From: Chondrosia reniformis
Taxonomy: Eukaryota > Porifera > Demospongiae > Chondrillida > Chondrillidae
Assembly (NCBI GenBank): GCA_947172415.1
Contig: OX359197.1
Location: 1,736,001 to 1,800,000, forward strand
Reading direction: 5' to 3'
DNA length: 64,000 nt
Shown: positions 22,601 through 31,600 of the stretch, piece after piece
Layout of the letters: each line of letters opens with the position of its first letter
How positions within the stretch are numbered: the stretch's first letter is position 1
Notes under the pieces: generated by a model
The model's database searches: none
Told to the model about the DNA's origin: nothing
Seen by the model: only the letters and a program-made list of their open reading frames with translations
Program-made: the position numbers and the translations under genes

Positions 22601-24735
22601 AAATAATGTGTATGCTATTTACTTACGAGTTATCCATATTATCATTTTGAAAGGATCATCTTTTGAATTTTAGAGCATCTAAAGATGCAGTTTTGTTGTC
22701 TCTTATTGGCTGTCATTACTGAAGAAGACCCTCTAGGTCCAAACGTCTAACAGCCAAGAAGAGACAACAAAACTGTGTCTATAGATGCTCAAAAATTTGA
22801 AAGATCCTTTGAAAAGATAGGTTCGACACAGTTATATAGAAGATATCCTTACTCTATTATTCATATATTATTCAGATATACATATGTATATATACAATGT
22901 ACCCCATTTTTTGTGTTTTCAGGAAAGAATTGATCACAAAGGTTCACAATTATGTACACTTGAACTTGTGTATTGCATTGACATTGGGTCTCATTGTGTT
23001 CTTGGCTGGTGTAGACACAGCTACATCTGTTCCAGTAAGAGATCTCTAAATTACAATATGTGATCAATTGATTATTCTTTTTCTGCCTGTTTAGACTGCC
23101 TGTAAAGCAGTGACTGGTCTGATGCACTACTTCTTCCTATCAGTGTTCACTTGGTCACTCTGTGAAGGAGTTCTCATCTACAACCTTCTTGTTAAAGTGT
23201 TTGGAGTTAATAAAAAGAAGTGGATCTACATCTACACTGCACTTGGATGGGGTAACAAGCATTTATATGTAATAATGGATATATATAAAATTGCTTGTAT
23301 GTATATATGTATAACAATCTCTTCTATTTCTGGCTCGGTATTACAAGGTCTGCCTATTCCAGCAGTAATTGTGTCAGTTGCCATTAGACATGAGGTCTAT
23401 TTCAGGAGAGCCTCCTTTGACACAAGTGATCCATTTTATGAATACATTCATGCGTGAGCTTTCAGTTCTACAATATATTTAATTTATACATATAAAGGTA
23501 TTCCTCCCTTAACTGGATGTCTTATGTATACACAGTTGTTGGCTTCCTCCTAATCTTGGAGTGATTTGGGCCTTCATTGGACCTATGATACTGATAGTAG
23601 TGGTAAGGCTACAGTGAGACGTCTACAGTACCCCTGGTACCATATGCAACTGTATACTCTGTAGGTGACTGGAGTGCTGCTGTTTCTAAGTATGGCTTCA
23701 TTAGCTAAGAATCAATATAGAAAGAAAGCAGATTTCAAAAAAGGAGATAGTTCGAACATGAAGGCTATTGGAAAGTAAGCACATTTCATAATGAGATAAC
23801 GTTTACTACATAAAAATGCTTTTGTCCATGAATTAGAAGCTCACTTCATTACAAAACACTTTCCTGCCCATGAAACAAACTGTGGTTCATACATTTTTGT
23901 GTTTAATAATTTGGTAACCTTTACTATATGTTCATTAGACAACTACTGAGGACTATCGTCATTTTGCTGCCATTGTTCTGTTTCACTTGGGTCATTGGAT
24001 TGTTTGCTGTAGCTCCAGGTCAAGCAGGACAAGTTTTTGCTATACTTTTTATAGTTGCCAACTCACTACAGGTATATATGTATATAATCAGCTTCACTCC
24101 ATGCAGCTGTCATTTCAGTGCATTTTATTTTATCAGCTTGCATGATAATTATGTATCTTACGCAGTTTCTATATTTGTACATCAAAGGGTTTCTTTATAT
24201 TTGTGCTTCATGTCTTGAGGCATGAAAAGGTTTGGGGAAAGATAAAGGCCTGGTGCAAATGTGACAAGGTAAACTAATGCTATATAACATTTGTGCTATG
24301 GGTAAATAAATAGTATATACCATATGGTGTAAATGTGTATATTATTTTAACATCCCTCCTTCCTTTAAGGGTATTCTCTCTTCAAGTTCAACAGGAAAAG
24401 GTATTTATTTAAAAAAATAAATTAAGTCTTTTTATAATTTCTAATTCCTTTTAGCTTCATTTGGTTCCCGTTCAACCGCTAAATCAAACTTATATGCTAC
24501 TACCTCAACCAAATCCTCTGTTGGTGGCACTGAAGGAATGGGACTTGATGTAAAACAGGAGGATGATAATGCGGAGAGCATCAAGGATGAAGACGTTCAG
24601 ATGAAACCTATATCTGGCATTCAGGAAGCTAAGAATGGAGAACCAGATAATGTGGCTGCAACATCAGTGACTACCTTTGGTATAGGTGATCCTCAGTCCT
24701 CTAGTATGGATCCTGAGAAGCAGATAGAAATATGA
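2295..24735 (+). CDS. Gene A: adhesion GPCR with Ig, mucin repeat, Fn3, HRM/TSP3, GAIN and 7TM (5' end outside window)
   Basis: Multi-exon cell-surface receptor. Exons were placed by reading frames between AG acceptors and GT donors; ectodomain cassettes are joined by phase-1 introns. Order: Ig (2295-2597), 4779-bp exon with repeat array plus second Ig (2873-7651), nine Fn3 exons (7971-13262), Ser/Thr stalk (13893-14102), HRM/TSP3 exons (14477-17600), GAIN/GPS (19957-22291), 7TM and tail (22368-24735). If intact the protein would be about 3,850 residues. The signal-peptide exon is not in the window. The first 950 bases match the intron that follows the signal exon in genes B and C, so that exon should lie about 500 bases further left. 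Two frameshifts (near 8940 and 24185) mean that the predicted full-length product cannot be made from this sequence as read. As a GAIN-7TM protein it should act at the plasma membrane in adhesion-coupled signalling; its ligand is unknown. Confidence 0.85.
2875..7320 (+). repeat. Coding minisatellite, 57 units of exactly 78 bp
   Basis: The phrase ACTACTA(T/C)TATCACCACAAC recurs every 78 bases from 2875 to 7321: 4446 bases equals 57 x 78 with no net length change. Units differ by a few alternating substitutions (AAG/GAG, GTA/GCA, TCA/TTA, TCT/CCT/CCA), giving residues such as K/E, V/A, S/L and S/P. A partial 58th unit merges into the linker of the second Ig domain. The reverse complement is also stop-free, producing a spurious minus-strand frame. 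Confidence 0.95.
7971..13262 (+). CDS. Gene A exons: nine Fn3 domains in three repeated triplets
   Basis: Exons 7971-8285, 8359-8610, 8737-8992, 9777-10079, 10182-10454, 10602-10847, 12025-12327, 12628-12900 and 13014-13262 each encode one fibronectin type III-like domain. They come as three copies of an a-b-c triplet. Type a contains SLTVSWTA and [12 protein letters not shown]; type b contains PPTDL and [11 protein letters not shown] and ends in GRTRPEG; type c contains [10 protein letters not shown] and a Cys pair (YxCNIT and VxCxSSNGE). All but the third are multiples of three and phase 1-1. The third exon is 256 bp because of a 4-base insertion relative to its two siblings (GAATGTACGTATGTC against GAATGTATGTC), and it reads into TGA. 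Fn3 arrays normally act as adhesive spacers in receptor ectodomains. Confidence 0.85.
9090..9420. mobile_element. Probable SINE or LINE 3' fragment
   Basis: Unlike the surrounding AT-rich intron: a CpG-containing start (GCCCCCGCCTTTCGGCGAC) and an end of GACAAACAAACAAATAAAC, the kind of simple 3' tail seen on non-LTR retroelements. No coding text recognised. Lies in the intron after the third Fn3 exon. Confidence 0.35.
10848..12024. other. Gene A intron between Fn3 triplets 2 and 3
   Basis: No exon supported. Contains a minus-strand hammerhead-like core at about 11269-11299 (CTGATGA ... GAAACG read on the reverse strand). The short open frame 11365-11556 has no recognisable features. Confidence 0.5.
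12400..12600. repeat. Fold-back repeat with two opposed hammerhead-like cores
   Basis: Arms AACAGATTTGGA and CCAAATCTGTT are inverted around the centre. The + strand core (12483-12512) reads CTGATTA ... GGGTCGAAACATCC; a degenerate core lies on the minus strand in the left arm. Flanked by the same CATAATGATTGCAACAAA end as the repeat near 1150. Confidence 0.45.
13893..17600 (+). CDS. Gene A exons: Ser/Thr stalk, HRM-like and thrombospondin-3-like domains
   Basis: Exon 13893-14102 is a Ser/Thr-rich stalk ([16 protein letters not shown]). Exon 14477-14694 gives a first HRM-like domain (ACPNTLIF ... [17 protein letters not shown]). Exons 15149-15245, 15338-15459 and 15616-15690 give a Cys-rich stretch ending in a calcium-binding [10 protein letters not shown] motif. 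Exon 15794-16150 holds a second HRM-like domain ([14 protein letters not shown] ... [13 protein letters not shown]). Exons 16230-16377, 16647-16744, 16802-16879 and 17114-17150 follow, with a second motif, [11 protein letters not shown], typical of thrombospondin type 3 repeats. Exons 17247-17372 and 17506-17600 encode a third HRM-like domain ([14 protein letters not shown] ... [14 protein letters not shown]). An HRM domain just before GAIN is common in adhesion GPCRs; three with interleaved TSP3 motifs is unusual. The 79-bp intron 16151-16229 was inferred from a frame change shared with gene B. Confidence 0.75.
14885..14925 (+). other. Hammerhead-ribozyme-like core
   Basis: CTGATGA (14892-14898), then a 4-bp stem GATC/GGTT closed by a TACG loop, then GAAAC (14912-14916) and GTC. 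Core order and spacing fit a hammerhead; stem I pairing was not established by eye. Confidence 0.5.
17745..19900 (-). mobile_element. Degenerate Penelope-like retroelement in gene A intron
   Basis: Minus-strand reading gives [20 protein letters not shown] and nearby reverse-transcriptase text typical of Penelope-like elements. The left part matches the GIY-YIG end of the copy in gene B. Stops and frameshifts abound, so it is dead. It lies in the intron between the third HRM exon and GAIN, the same place as its counterpart in gene B, so it predates the duplication. Around 18580-18720 the palm-domain text (SPVIANIF, then [11 protein letters not shown]) reads on the + strand, opposite to the rest of the element. 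A 65-bp tandem array lies near its 5' end. Confidence 0.8.
19361..19870. repeat. 65-bp tandem array inside the Penelope-like element, about 8 units
   Basis: CTGGTATTATCTTGA recurs at 19361, 19426, 19491, 19556, 19621, 19686, 19751 and 19816, a constant 65-base step. The homologous element in gene B holds one copy (near 41560). The expansion therefore followed the duplication, or contraction occurred in B. Since 65 is not a multiple of three, the array breaks the element's reading frame. Confidence 0.95.
19957..22291 (+). CDS. Gene A exons: GAIN domain with GPS cleavage motif
   Basis: Exons 19957-about 20148, 20300-20360, 20442-20637, 20718-20861, 21611-21776, 21867-22002 and 22082-22291. The first encodes helical GAIN subdomain A text ([25 protein letters not shown]); the last holds the GPS. 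It contains [25 protein letters not shown]: the W motif, the cleavage-site tripeptide H-L-T, and a tethered-agonist-like TSFVVLVSL after the cut. In the usual GPS pattern four cysteines form two disulfides. Here the first and third remain, whereas the second (SGV) and fourth (ETVH) are absent. The exact donor of the first exon is uncertain. Intron 20862-21610 holds a TIR element absent from gene B. Confidence 0.85.
20927..21568. mobile_element. TIR element with nested fold-back, gene A only
   Basis: Begins GTACATGTCACAAGTTCCTT and ends with its inverse AAGGAACTTGTGACATGTAC. Inside, CACCGCATACGTTCGTG (about 21090) and CACGAACGTATGCGGTG (about 21228) form a second inverted pair. The matching intron in gene B (42610-42710) is only 101 bases and lacks it, so it inserted after duplication or was lost from B. 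The short frames inside do not resemble a transposase. Confidence 0.75.
22368..24735 (+). CDS. Gene A exons: 7TM (adhesion/secretin class) and cytoplasmic tail, frameshifted in TM7
   Basis: Exons 22368-22468 (TM1), 22923-23034 (TM2), 23095-23251 (TM3), 23348-23453, 23536-23602, 23665-23774 (TM4-TM5), 23939-24071 (TM6 and start of TM7), 24166-24268 (TM7 end), 24370-24400 and 24455-24735 (tail). Class B hallmarks include LTYIGCGIS in TM1, [18 protein letters not shown] in TM3, [16 protein letters not shown] and [10 protein letters not shown]. The exon at 24166 has one extra A in ATCAAAGGG compared with gene B (ATCAAGGG), so TM7 runs into TGA at 24223-24225 and the [16 protein letters not shown] helix is lost in this reading. 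The tail, open again in its own exon, ends EKQIEI, a possible class II PDZ ligand (I-E-I). It lacks about 40 residues present in gene B. Confidence 0.85.
22665..22820. repeat. Fold-back repeat in the TM1-TM2 intron (also at 43780-43925)
   Basis: Arms of about 45 bases (AGATGCAGTTTTGTTGTCTC and GAGACAACAAAACTG) face each other around ACTGAAGAAGACC...GGTCCAAACGTC. This is a degenerate hammerhead-like core in which the G of GAAA is C. Present at the same place in both gene copies. Confidence 0.6.
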
Positions 24736-25379
24736 AAAAAAGAAAAAAGTGTTTGTTTTGAATTAACAATTTTTTGCCAAATTCAATGACTTTTCACTAT
24801 ATAGGAATTAGTAATAGCGAAAGGCATGATTTGTGAACACACAGCTAGGACCATAAGTAATAAGGTTGAAATATTAATAAGGAATTCAAGATATAGTGTA
24901 TATATATATACGTACGTATGTCAACTTATACATAATACACATGTACAGCGGTGGATCGATTCAAGAGGTGCTCTAGAAACACTGTAGCAAGTCCCTTCGA
25001 GCTCTCAATTTGAGTTTGTAGTAGCCATTAACCTAACTGGACCACCTAAGGCTAATTTAAGACCACCATCAAGAGAACCATCCATCAACAACCTAGAACC
25101 AACCAGTATGAAATATTTTACCAAATTTGCCTTCAGAAATCAAAACCCCACCCAACCAAAGCAAATCTTTATTCATTAAGGCATGCCCAGAAGAGGAGCA
25201 AAATGTCGAATCCTTTTCTTTATCTTCTTGAAAAGATTAACTTGTTTATATTTCAACATTAAATGTACATATTTGATTCATGACTGATATATTGAGTGAT
25301 TAATAATGTTCTCAGGCTATAATTTGTGTGACTAATAGCTATATATGTGGACATTTTCATTAATCGTGGTTTATGGGTA
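24736..25379. other. Gene A 3' flank
   Basis: Tail stop is followed by an A-rich AAAAAAAGAAAAAAG stretch also found after gene B. The segment 24960-25240 is a short SH3-gene relic (separate entry). Nothing else is supported up to the gene B promoter. Confidence 0.5.
24960..25240 (+). pseudogene. Relic of an SH3-domain protein gene, copy 1 (5' part only)
   Basis: Similar to 47130-47350 (shared CTAACTGGACCACCTAA, AGAGAACCATCC, CCAACCAGTATGAAA, CAAAATGTCGAAT). It lacks the SH3-coding part found in the other copies. Confidence 0.5.
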
Positions 25380-25384
25380 CTATA

Positions 25385-25625
25385 TATCCGTACAGTTTTT
25401 GGTTTTCGAGAGATTCCGGTAATTATAATGGTGCGGCCGGGCTTCCGGGTAATATATTAGACATATAGAGAACCTGCAAGTAACGAAAGTAAGGCATATA
25501 TAAGCGCTCTAAGCAGCAGACGGTATAGAATAAAGTGTTCGTCTATATATACAGTGTTACGTATACTGTACTGACTTTGCAATTATATATAGAATAATTT
25601 GTGTTGCAATTTCGAAAACTCCAGT
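25385..25625 (+). promoter_or_regulatory. Gene B promoter region, conserved with gene C
   Basis: Shared with 47645-47835 in order: GGTTTTCGA, GGTGCGGCCG, CTTCCGGG (an ETS-type site, 25442-25449), TATATAAG (25497-25504), GCGCTCTAAGCAGCAGACGG just after the TATA-like box, and ACTGACTTTGCAATT before the ATG at 25626. Conservation between paralogs and the TATA spacing support a core promoter. Factor identity is inference from the motif. Confidence 0.65.
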
Positions 25626-25683
25626 ATGGATCATTCTGCTATTAATGGAGGTGTACTTGCTCTATGCATAGTACTTATTTTAC
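25626..25683 (+). CDS. Gene B signal-peptide exon
   Basis: 58 bases; MDHSAINGG then LALCIVLIL, a hydrophobic core. It ends in phase 1 at C|GTAAGT. Joining to the exon at 27352 gives L-C-F-E-G in frame. An almost identical exon starts gene C at 47836. Confidence 0.85.
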
Positions 25684-28600
25684 GTAAGTATATGAATTTA
25701 TAGGCCGGCAATCGTATGTCTCAACTAAAATAATCTGCAATCCAGGCAATTATAAGAGAGGGAGATCCTAAATAAATTGATTAAACTTCATGCACGCTAT
25801 ATGTATAGGGGACTTCAATTATTATAAGATCTGAACTGAGCTGTAACAACTGTCACAATGAAACTCGTGGCATAAAACGCTTGCTTAAAACGTACATGCT
25901 ATATAACTTTTTCCGGATGTATATAACTCCTGCACGCTTGTTCCTTATACGCTTACACCCTATACCACCTAATAGTACCGTTTTTCGTTGCCCTTGTCCT
26001 GCAAGAAAGAACTAGGGTAATTTGCTATTGTGAAAACAGGCACTAAGGCGATCATGCAGATTTTCACTGTGTATAATAGTAACATTTATTTTATACCTGC
26101 TGCTATTTTACATAGCTACTTTTCTGCCAAAAGAGTAGATAATACAATAGGCTCCATTCATATTATTAAAACTTACATTTGCATGGTTGTGACTTCAGCA
26201 GAATTATTATGTATAATGAAACATATGGAACATAAATGTCAACCATATAATATATATAGATTGATCAACGTGAAGGTCTTCTATGCATGTATACATATAT
26301 GTATAATTTGATCAGCTTATATAATGAAGTAGAGGAGGGTGTTGCAATTTGACCTTTGAATTGACCTTTTACGCCTGTGTGCATGCATGTTAGGAGGTTT
26401 CTTCAAGCCATATGAGTGTATAGTCTACAAATCCAAAACATTAAAGGTCAGTTTTAAGGTCAAGTTAAAGAAAGCATCATGGTATATATATATAGGCAGG
26501 CGGGGGAACATTAAACAAGAAGGAATTATATACATTCAAGCCATGCCCTCCGTGGATAAATATTCTAGAGTCTATTACACTTTATCATATGAATTATCTA
26601 AAACAAAAGCTATTTAAGGTTAAATTATCATGTAAATAACTTCTGTGATCATTTGAAATCAATTTCTTCATTTTTATCTGCAGCTCAAAGTGATGGAACA
26701 AGTGAGGAAGCAAGCATTGAGTGGTTGCATGTATATATTCCAGTGTATAATAAATGTTTCAATTTCATGAACACTATTATAGCTTTAAAATACCATGGCA
26801 CTGCGGTGCATATAGATTTTACAGTGCCACAGTATCTAGTGCCTATATATACAAAATACACATTCACTGAAGCTCTATATGGTATTATTAACATATAAGT
26901 GATACATATGCCAACCTGCATGGCTTGTATATATTTGTGTTTTGTTTCTGAAAATGTGATTCTTATATATAGTAAATTCTATATTTGGAAGTCAATAACC
27001 AAAGCTTAAGGGTAGTATTACCATGGCTTAACAAAAATCAATAACCTTTTGCAATTTTAAACAATTACCATGGATACCATGTAGATTTATAATGTCATAT
27101 TAAAATTCTGTACGAAGAATATACCATATATATATTTAAACTTATACTATTAATCATATAGCATAATATAGAGCAGAGCTGCACTACCAAAATTTATTAA
27201 TGCGAATATATGAGCAATTAACTTTAAGCAAGCTTAATTAGTGTCAATTATATAACCATGATATTATGTATTATGTCTGTATATGCATGTATATACATAA
27301 ATTATAAAGTAGAAAAGTAGCATTCATGGATGCTCTTACTGTTGCATGCAGTCTGTTTTGAAGGTATTCAGAGATCATTTACTGTGTCTGAGTTAGATCG
27401 ACAGTTCTGTATCAATATAACAAGAGTTGCTGCCGAAGGTGATCCACTGTCTGTGGGCTACCAAACATTAGCCTTTATGGGAACAGGATTTGCTTCACGT
27501 GAGTATTATTATACATAAATCTTAATTATATACTACTTGCACTATATACAAAAATATACCGTATAGAGGGAAAATTTGGCGATTTGGCGAGTAGTTTGAA
27601 ATTCACCAAATTTAATTCTTCGCCAAATTCGCGAATGCAGCTATCGATTTCGAACGTAACGGTACCGTCGACAATTAAGCCAAAGATTGCGTCATAGTTA
27701 CGGGGCATTTCGCCAAATAATATTGGCCGCCAAATTTTCCCGCTATACGGTAAGTAATAGTAATACATAATTATTCCTGAAAAATTCCCCACATCAAAAT
27801 GGCGGCATGCCGCGATGGCAGAAGTTGTGCTAAGAGTTGCCTTCGCTGCAAACGCTTGCTTGGCGCTGGAATAAGCGGTGAAGACATGCCCCGTTTGAAT
27901 GAAGACCTAACGATCGCCATCTGGAATGGCTGCGGATGGAGCGGTGAAGCGCAAACTGCGGCGAAATCAAGGCTGACATCTGACAGAGATGGACAATGAA
28001 AAAAAAAACTGTTCCACAAACGCAAACGCACCACCACCAACTATATCATTCACATGGATAGTCTTTTTCCCATTTGGGAATCCGTAACAATTTAACTAAC
28101 TAATTCCTATAAAATGTTGATGAAAATTTTTAATATTATTTAGCAAATTTTGACTATATCCCTGTACCTGCCGGTGGAAGTGGATTTGAAAGACTGCGAT
28201 TTGAAGATGATAGTGAATCAGAGGAAGTTTGTATAACTATCTTGAATGATACACGTGGATGTGAAGGACCTGAAACATTTAGGATTACACTTGATGCCAA
28301 TCCAGCTGATAGCAATCCTTGTGGTGATGAGGTTATCATCACAATTACAGATACTCGTAAGCTCTGAAAATAACTCATTCCTAATTATTTATACTCTGGA
28401 ATCGTATTAGATACATTTATGTTAATTCTAATTTTCTGCTTTTATTTTATTGCTTGTAAAAATCCTAATAAATAGAGATTTCAATGCAATGCAATTTGGA
28501 TATCATGCACATGTACATAGTTAATTCAAGCAAATTCCATTATTCTAAGTAGGTTTTAATATCACTATTATATAGATACATAAATGTTGATCATCCAGTC

Positions 28601-31600
28601 CTTTCTTGTCTGACACCTGTAGCTGTTAACATTCTCTTTGGCACAAGAATAGAGACTCAAGAGAATGCAGAACCTGTTACATTTGCTATGAGTAGACAAG
28701 CTGGAATCACACATTTGGAAGACATCATTATTAGATTATCAGAAAACAGTTCTGATCCAAAATGTGTGGCAGAAAGAAGAAGTGAGTTTGTAGGACTGTT
28801 GTGAAATCTTACATCAAATTAGTTAAAGTAAGGAAGTGTATGGACTCAAACAGGCCAGTGTGAAAGGATATATGAATCTTGTCTTAGGAGGTGCAAAAGG
28901 AATAAAGTACACTTGATTGAAAACAAAGAACAGGTAGTTGTAGCATTTATATATCTGGTCATGATTATCGAGCACAGCGGAAGCGGAAGCGAGGTTTTAT
29001 GATCCGGTCGGTAGGGAGTCGAATTGAGATTGAGGTGTCAACAAGAATTTTTTTGGGGCCCATATCCAAATTTTGTGTCAAGTATAGCTAAAGTTGCAGT
29101 ATTAGTGGTATTAGTATTAGTAATAGTAGTAGTAGTAGTAGTAGCAGTAGCAGCAGTATGAGTTACTATAAATTCCCAAGTATTATGAACTATATCTTAT
29201 TGTATAGCTACCTATATTTCGTAATCTATTCTTTTTGTATTAGGACCTTACACGTTTCATTATGAATGTAATGATCCTCAGTGTTCTGATGCTGATATAG
29301 GAGGATCAGACACAAGATCTGATCAGTTAGAGTTACTTCCTGATAACACGATATCTGATGGTCGTAGAGAGTGTACACTTGTAGCTACTCAAGTTACTGA
29401 CTGTTTGATTTCCTTTCCACAAGGAAATGTTGTTACAATAGTTGTTGAAGATGATGAAGGTAAGTGCAATCCATAATAAACTCTATCTTTGTGTCAGCTT
29501 TTGAATTAGTGTTGCTGATACTCAATAAATCAGTCTTTAATCCAATAAAACAATTACATGTATATACTTCTCCCCATTTCATTACAATGTAAGTATACTT
29601 GTAAGTACAGATGTTAGTGTATAATACTCAATTTTGACGTACTAAATATCATACACTGTAACCCTCTGATTAACAGACATATTAGATATGGTAGCTTCCA
29701 TTATATCCTTTGTGAAGAGGTGTCCTGACCTGTAACTATATAGGAGGCTCTCAAAATATTGAACTGAGTGCTAAGTGACTGTGATATTATACACACCTGT
29801 AGTGAAGTATGTAGAAGCTTAAAAAGCTTTATAGTGATGTTCTATTCTACTAAACAGTAATGTTTTTTATCTATCATGATAGTATGAAACTTTTAATGTT
29901 TTTTTAATGTTTTGAAATTAAGAATGGAAGTTAATTTATAAAACACTTTCTATAACTCCATTTGTGCACTACAAGTGAAGCTAAGAAATTGTCAGTAAAT
30001 ATAATAGAGACTTAACCTTATCTTGGAGATCTGTAATATAATAAAGTATAGAAGAAAGTCTTCTGTATGAAAGAGTAAAGGGTATTTTTTTGCATTCCAA
30101 AATTGCATGGGAGGTATATATTTGAGCATTATCAACACCTAAAAATACAAAAACTGGATGTTTCTATTCACATGTCTTCGTATAATCCTTTTTGGGAATA
30201 TGTTTTCATTACAATACAAATGGAGATAGAATAGAGATTCATTGCTACTTAACTATATGATAGAGGAATCAGTGAGCTTTTCGTAACAGGGCGAAACAAT
30301 CAAGGACGTTTTGGTCTGCAGACCTTCTTCAGCTGCTACGGAAAGCTCACCAATTCCTCTATCATACAAATGGGGATATTCCGAATTGGACCACTCTTAC
30401 ATGAATATACGTAATAGCTTAGTTGCAAAATGGCTATTGTATACATATACTGTACATGTCTACATGTGTACGTATATATTTATTTATATAACAAAAGTGA
30501 TTGGATTTGTTTGTTGTGTTCATGATAAGTCACTGTATATTTCTTGAATCTCTACAATGAACGATTTAGGAATTATAATATACGAGTAATCACTATTACT
30601 TTTACATTACATCAATTATATATAGCCTTTGCAGAGCAGAGGCATTGTGCTCATAATTCATATATACAGTGTGTAGGCTATGACATAAAAGTGATTACTT
30701 ATCCATTTTATTATGCATTTGTATGCATATATGTTCAATTTTACAGTTGTCCAAGTACAGTTTAACCCAACTACATACAGTGTAAATGAAGATGATGGAG
30801 TAGCAGAAGTCACCTTGGTAACATCATCCACTAGCTTTTCAACTTCATTTACGGTTACTCTTTCATACCAGGATATCACTACTGAAGGAAGTAGTGACTA
30901 CACTGCTGTAACTACAGTTACCTTTGGTGCAGGGGAAAGTTCATCTAGTTTGAGAATTCCAATTGTAAATGATAACATTGCTGAGCTTAAAGAAACCTTC
31001 AACATCACTATAGGTGGTGATGACACAGCTATGGTTGATATTCTTGACAATGATAGTGAGTTTCTGATTGGTACAAGGGATAATTATAATATGTAAAGGT
31101 TAATTATAGTGTAATTGTATATTTGTAACAACATACCTCTTTATTTGTTTTGATTTAAATTATTCCACTTTTTCTAGATCTTACAGTTTTCTTTGAACCA
31201 GCTTCATACAATGTAACTGAAGGTGAAACAGCTATACTTATACTTGCTACAAACATAGGATATGACTTTGATTTCAAAGTATATGTGTCCACGATGGATG
31301 GTACGGCTATGGGTAAGTACAACTCTAAAACAAAAGTCTTATTGAGGATATATATTTTTTACAAAAACTAGCTAAAATAATGTATTTGAATTATCTATTG
31401 CTATGGCTCACCACAAATATTTTTAAATGAATAATCTAATACAACTTCCTGCATACTTAGGATTTGATATTTTGGTTTTATATATTTGTGTTGATAATGA
31501 TCACTACAGTTTCCATGTTATGCTATATATAATACGTAGGCCAACCCTAAAAATCAAAACACTTCTTTCAACTCCCAATTGAAAGATACATATACGTAAT

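Larger units (their letters stand above)
13893..24790 (+). repeat. Segmental duplication, copy 1 (partner 36550-46660)
   Basis: From the Ser/Thr stalk to just past the tail, exons, splice sites, many introns, a fold-back repeat and a Penelope-like insertion are shared with 36550-46660 at high identity. Differences are mostly substitutions plus discrete insertions: the TIR element in copy 1, the piggyBac-type MITE in copy 2, and the 65-bp array in copy 1. Shared transposon junctions show that the block was duplicated after the Penelope-like insertion. Confidence 0.9.

Noticed and set aside
26685..26725. Possible short exon CTCAAAGTGATGGAACAAGTG after CTGCAG, present in all three genes (also 521 and 49135)
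   Set aside because: Acceptor is good, but including it (about 40 bases to a GTTGCA donor) breaks the phase into the next cassette, whereas the leader splices directly in frame to the first cassette of each gene.
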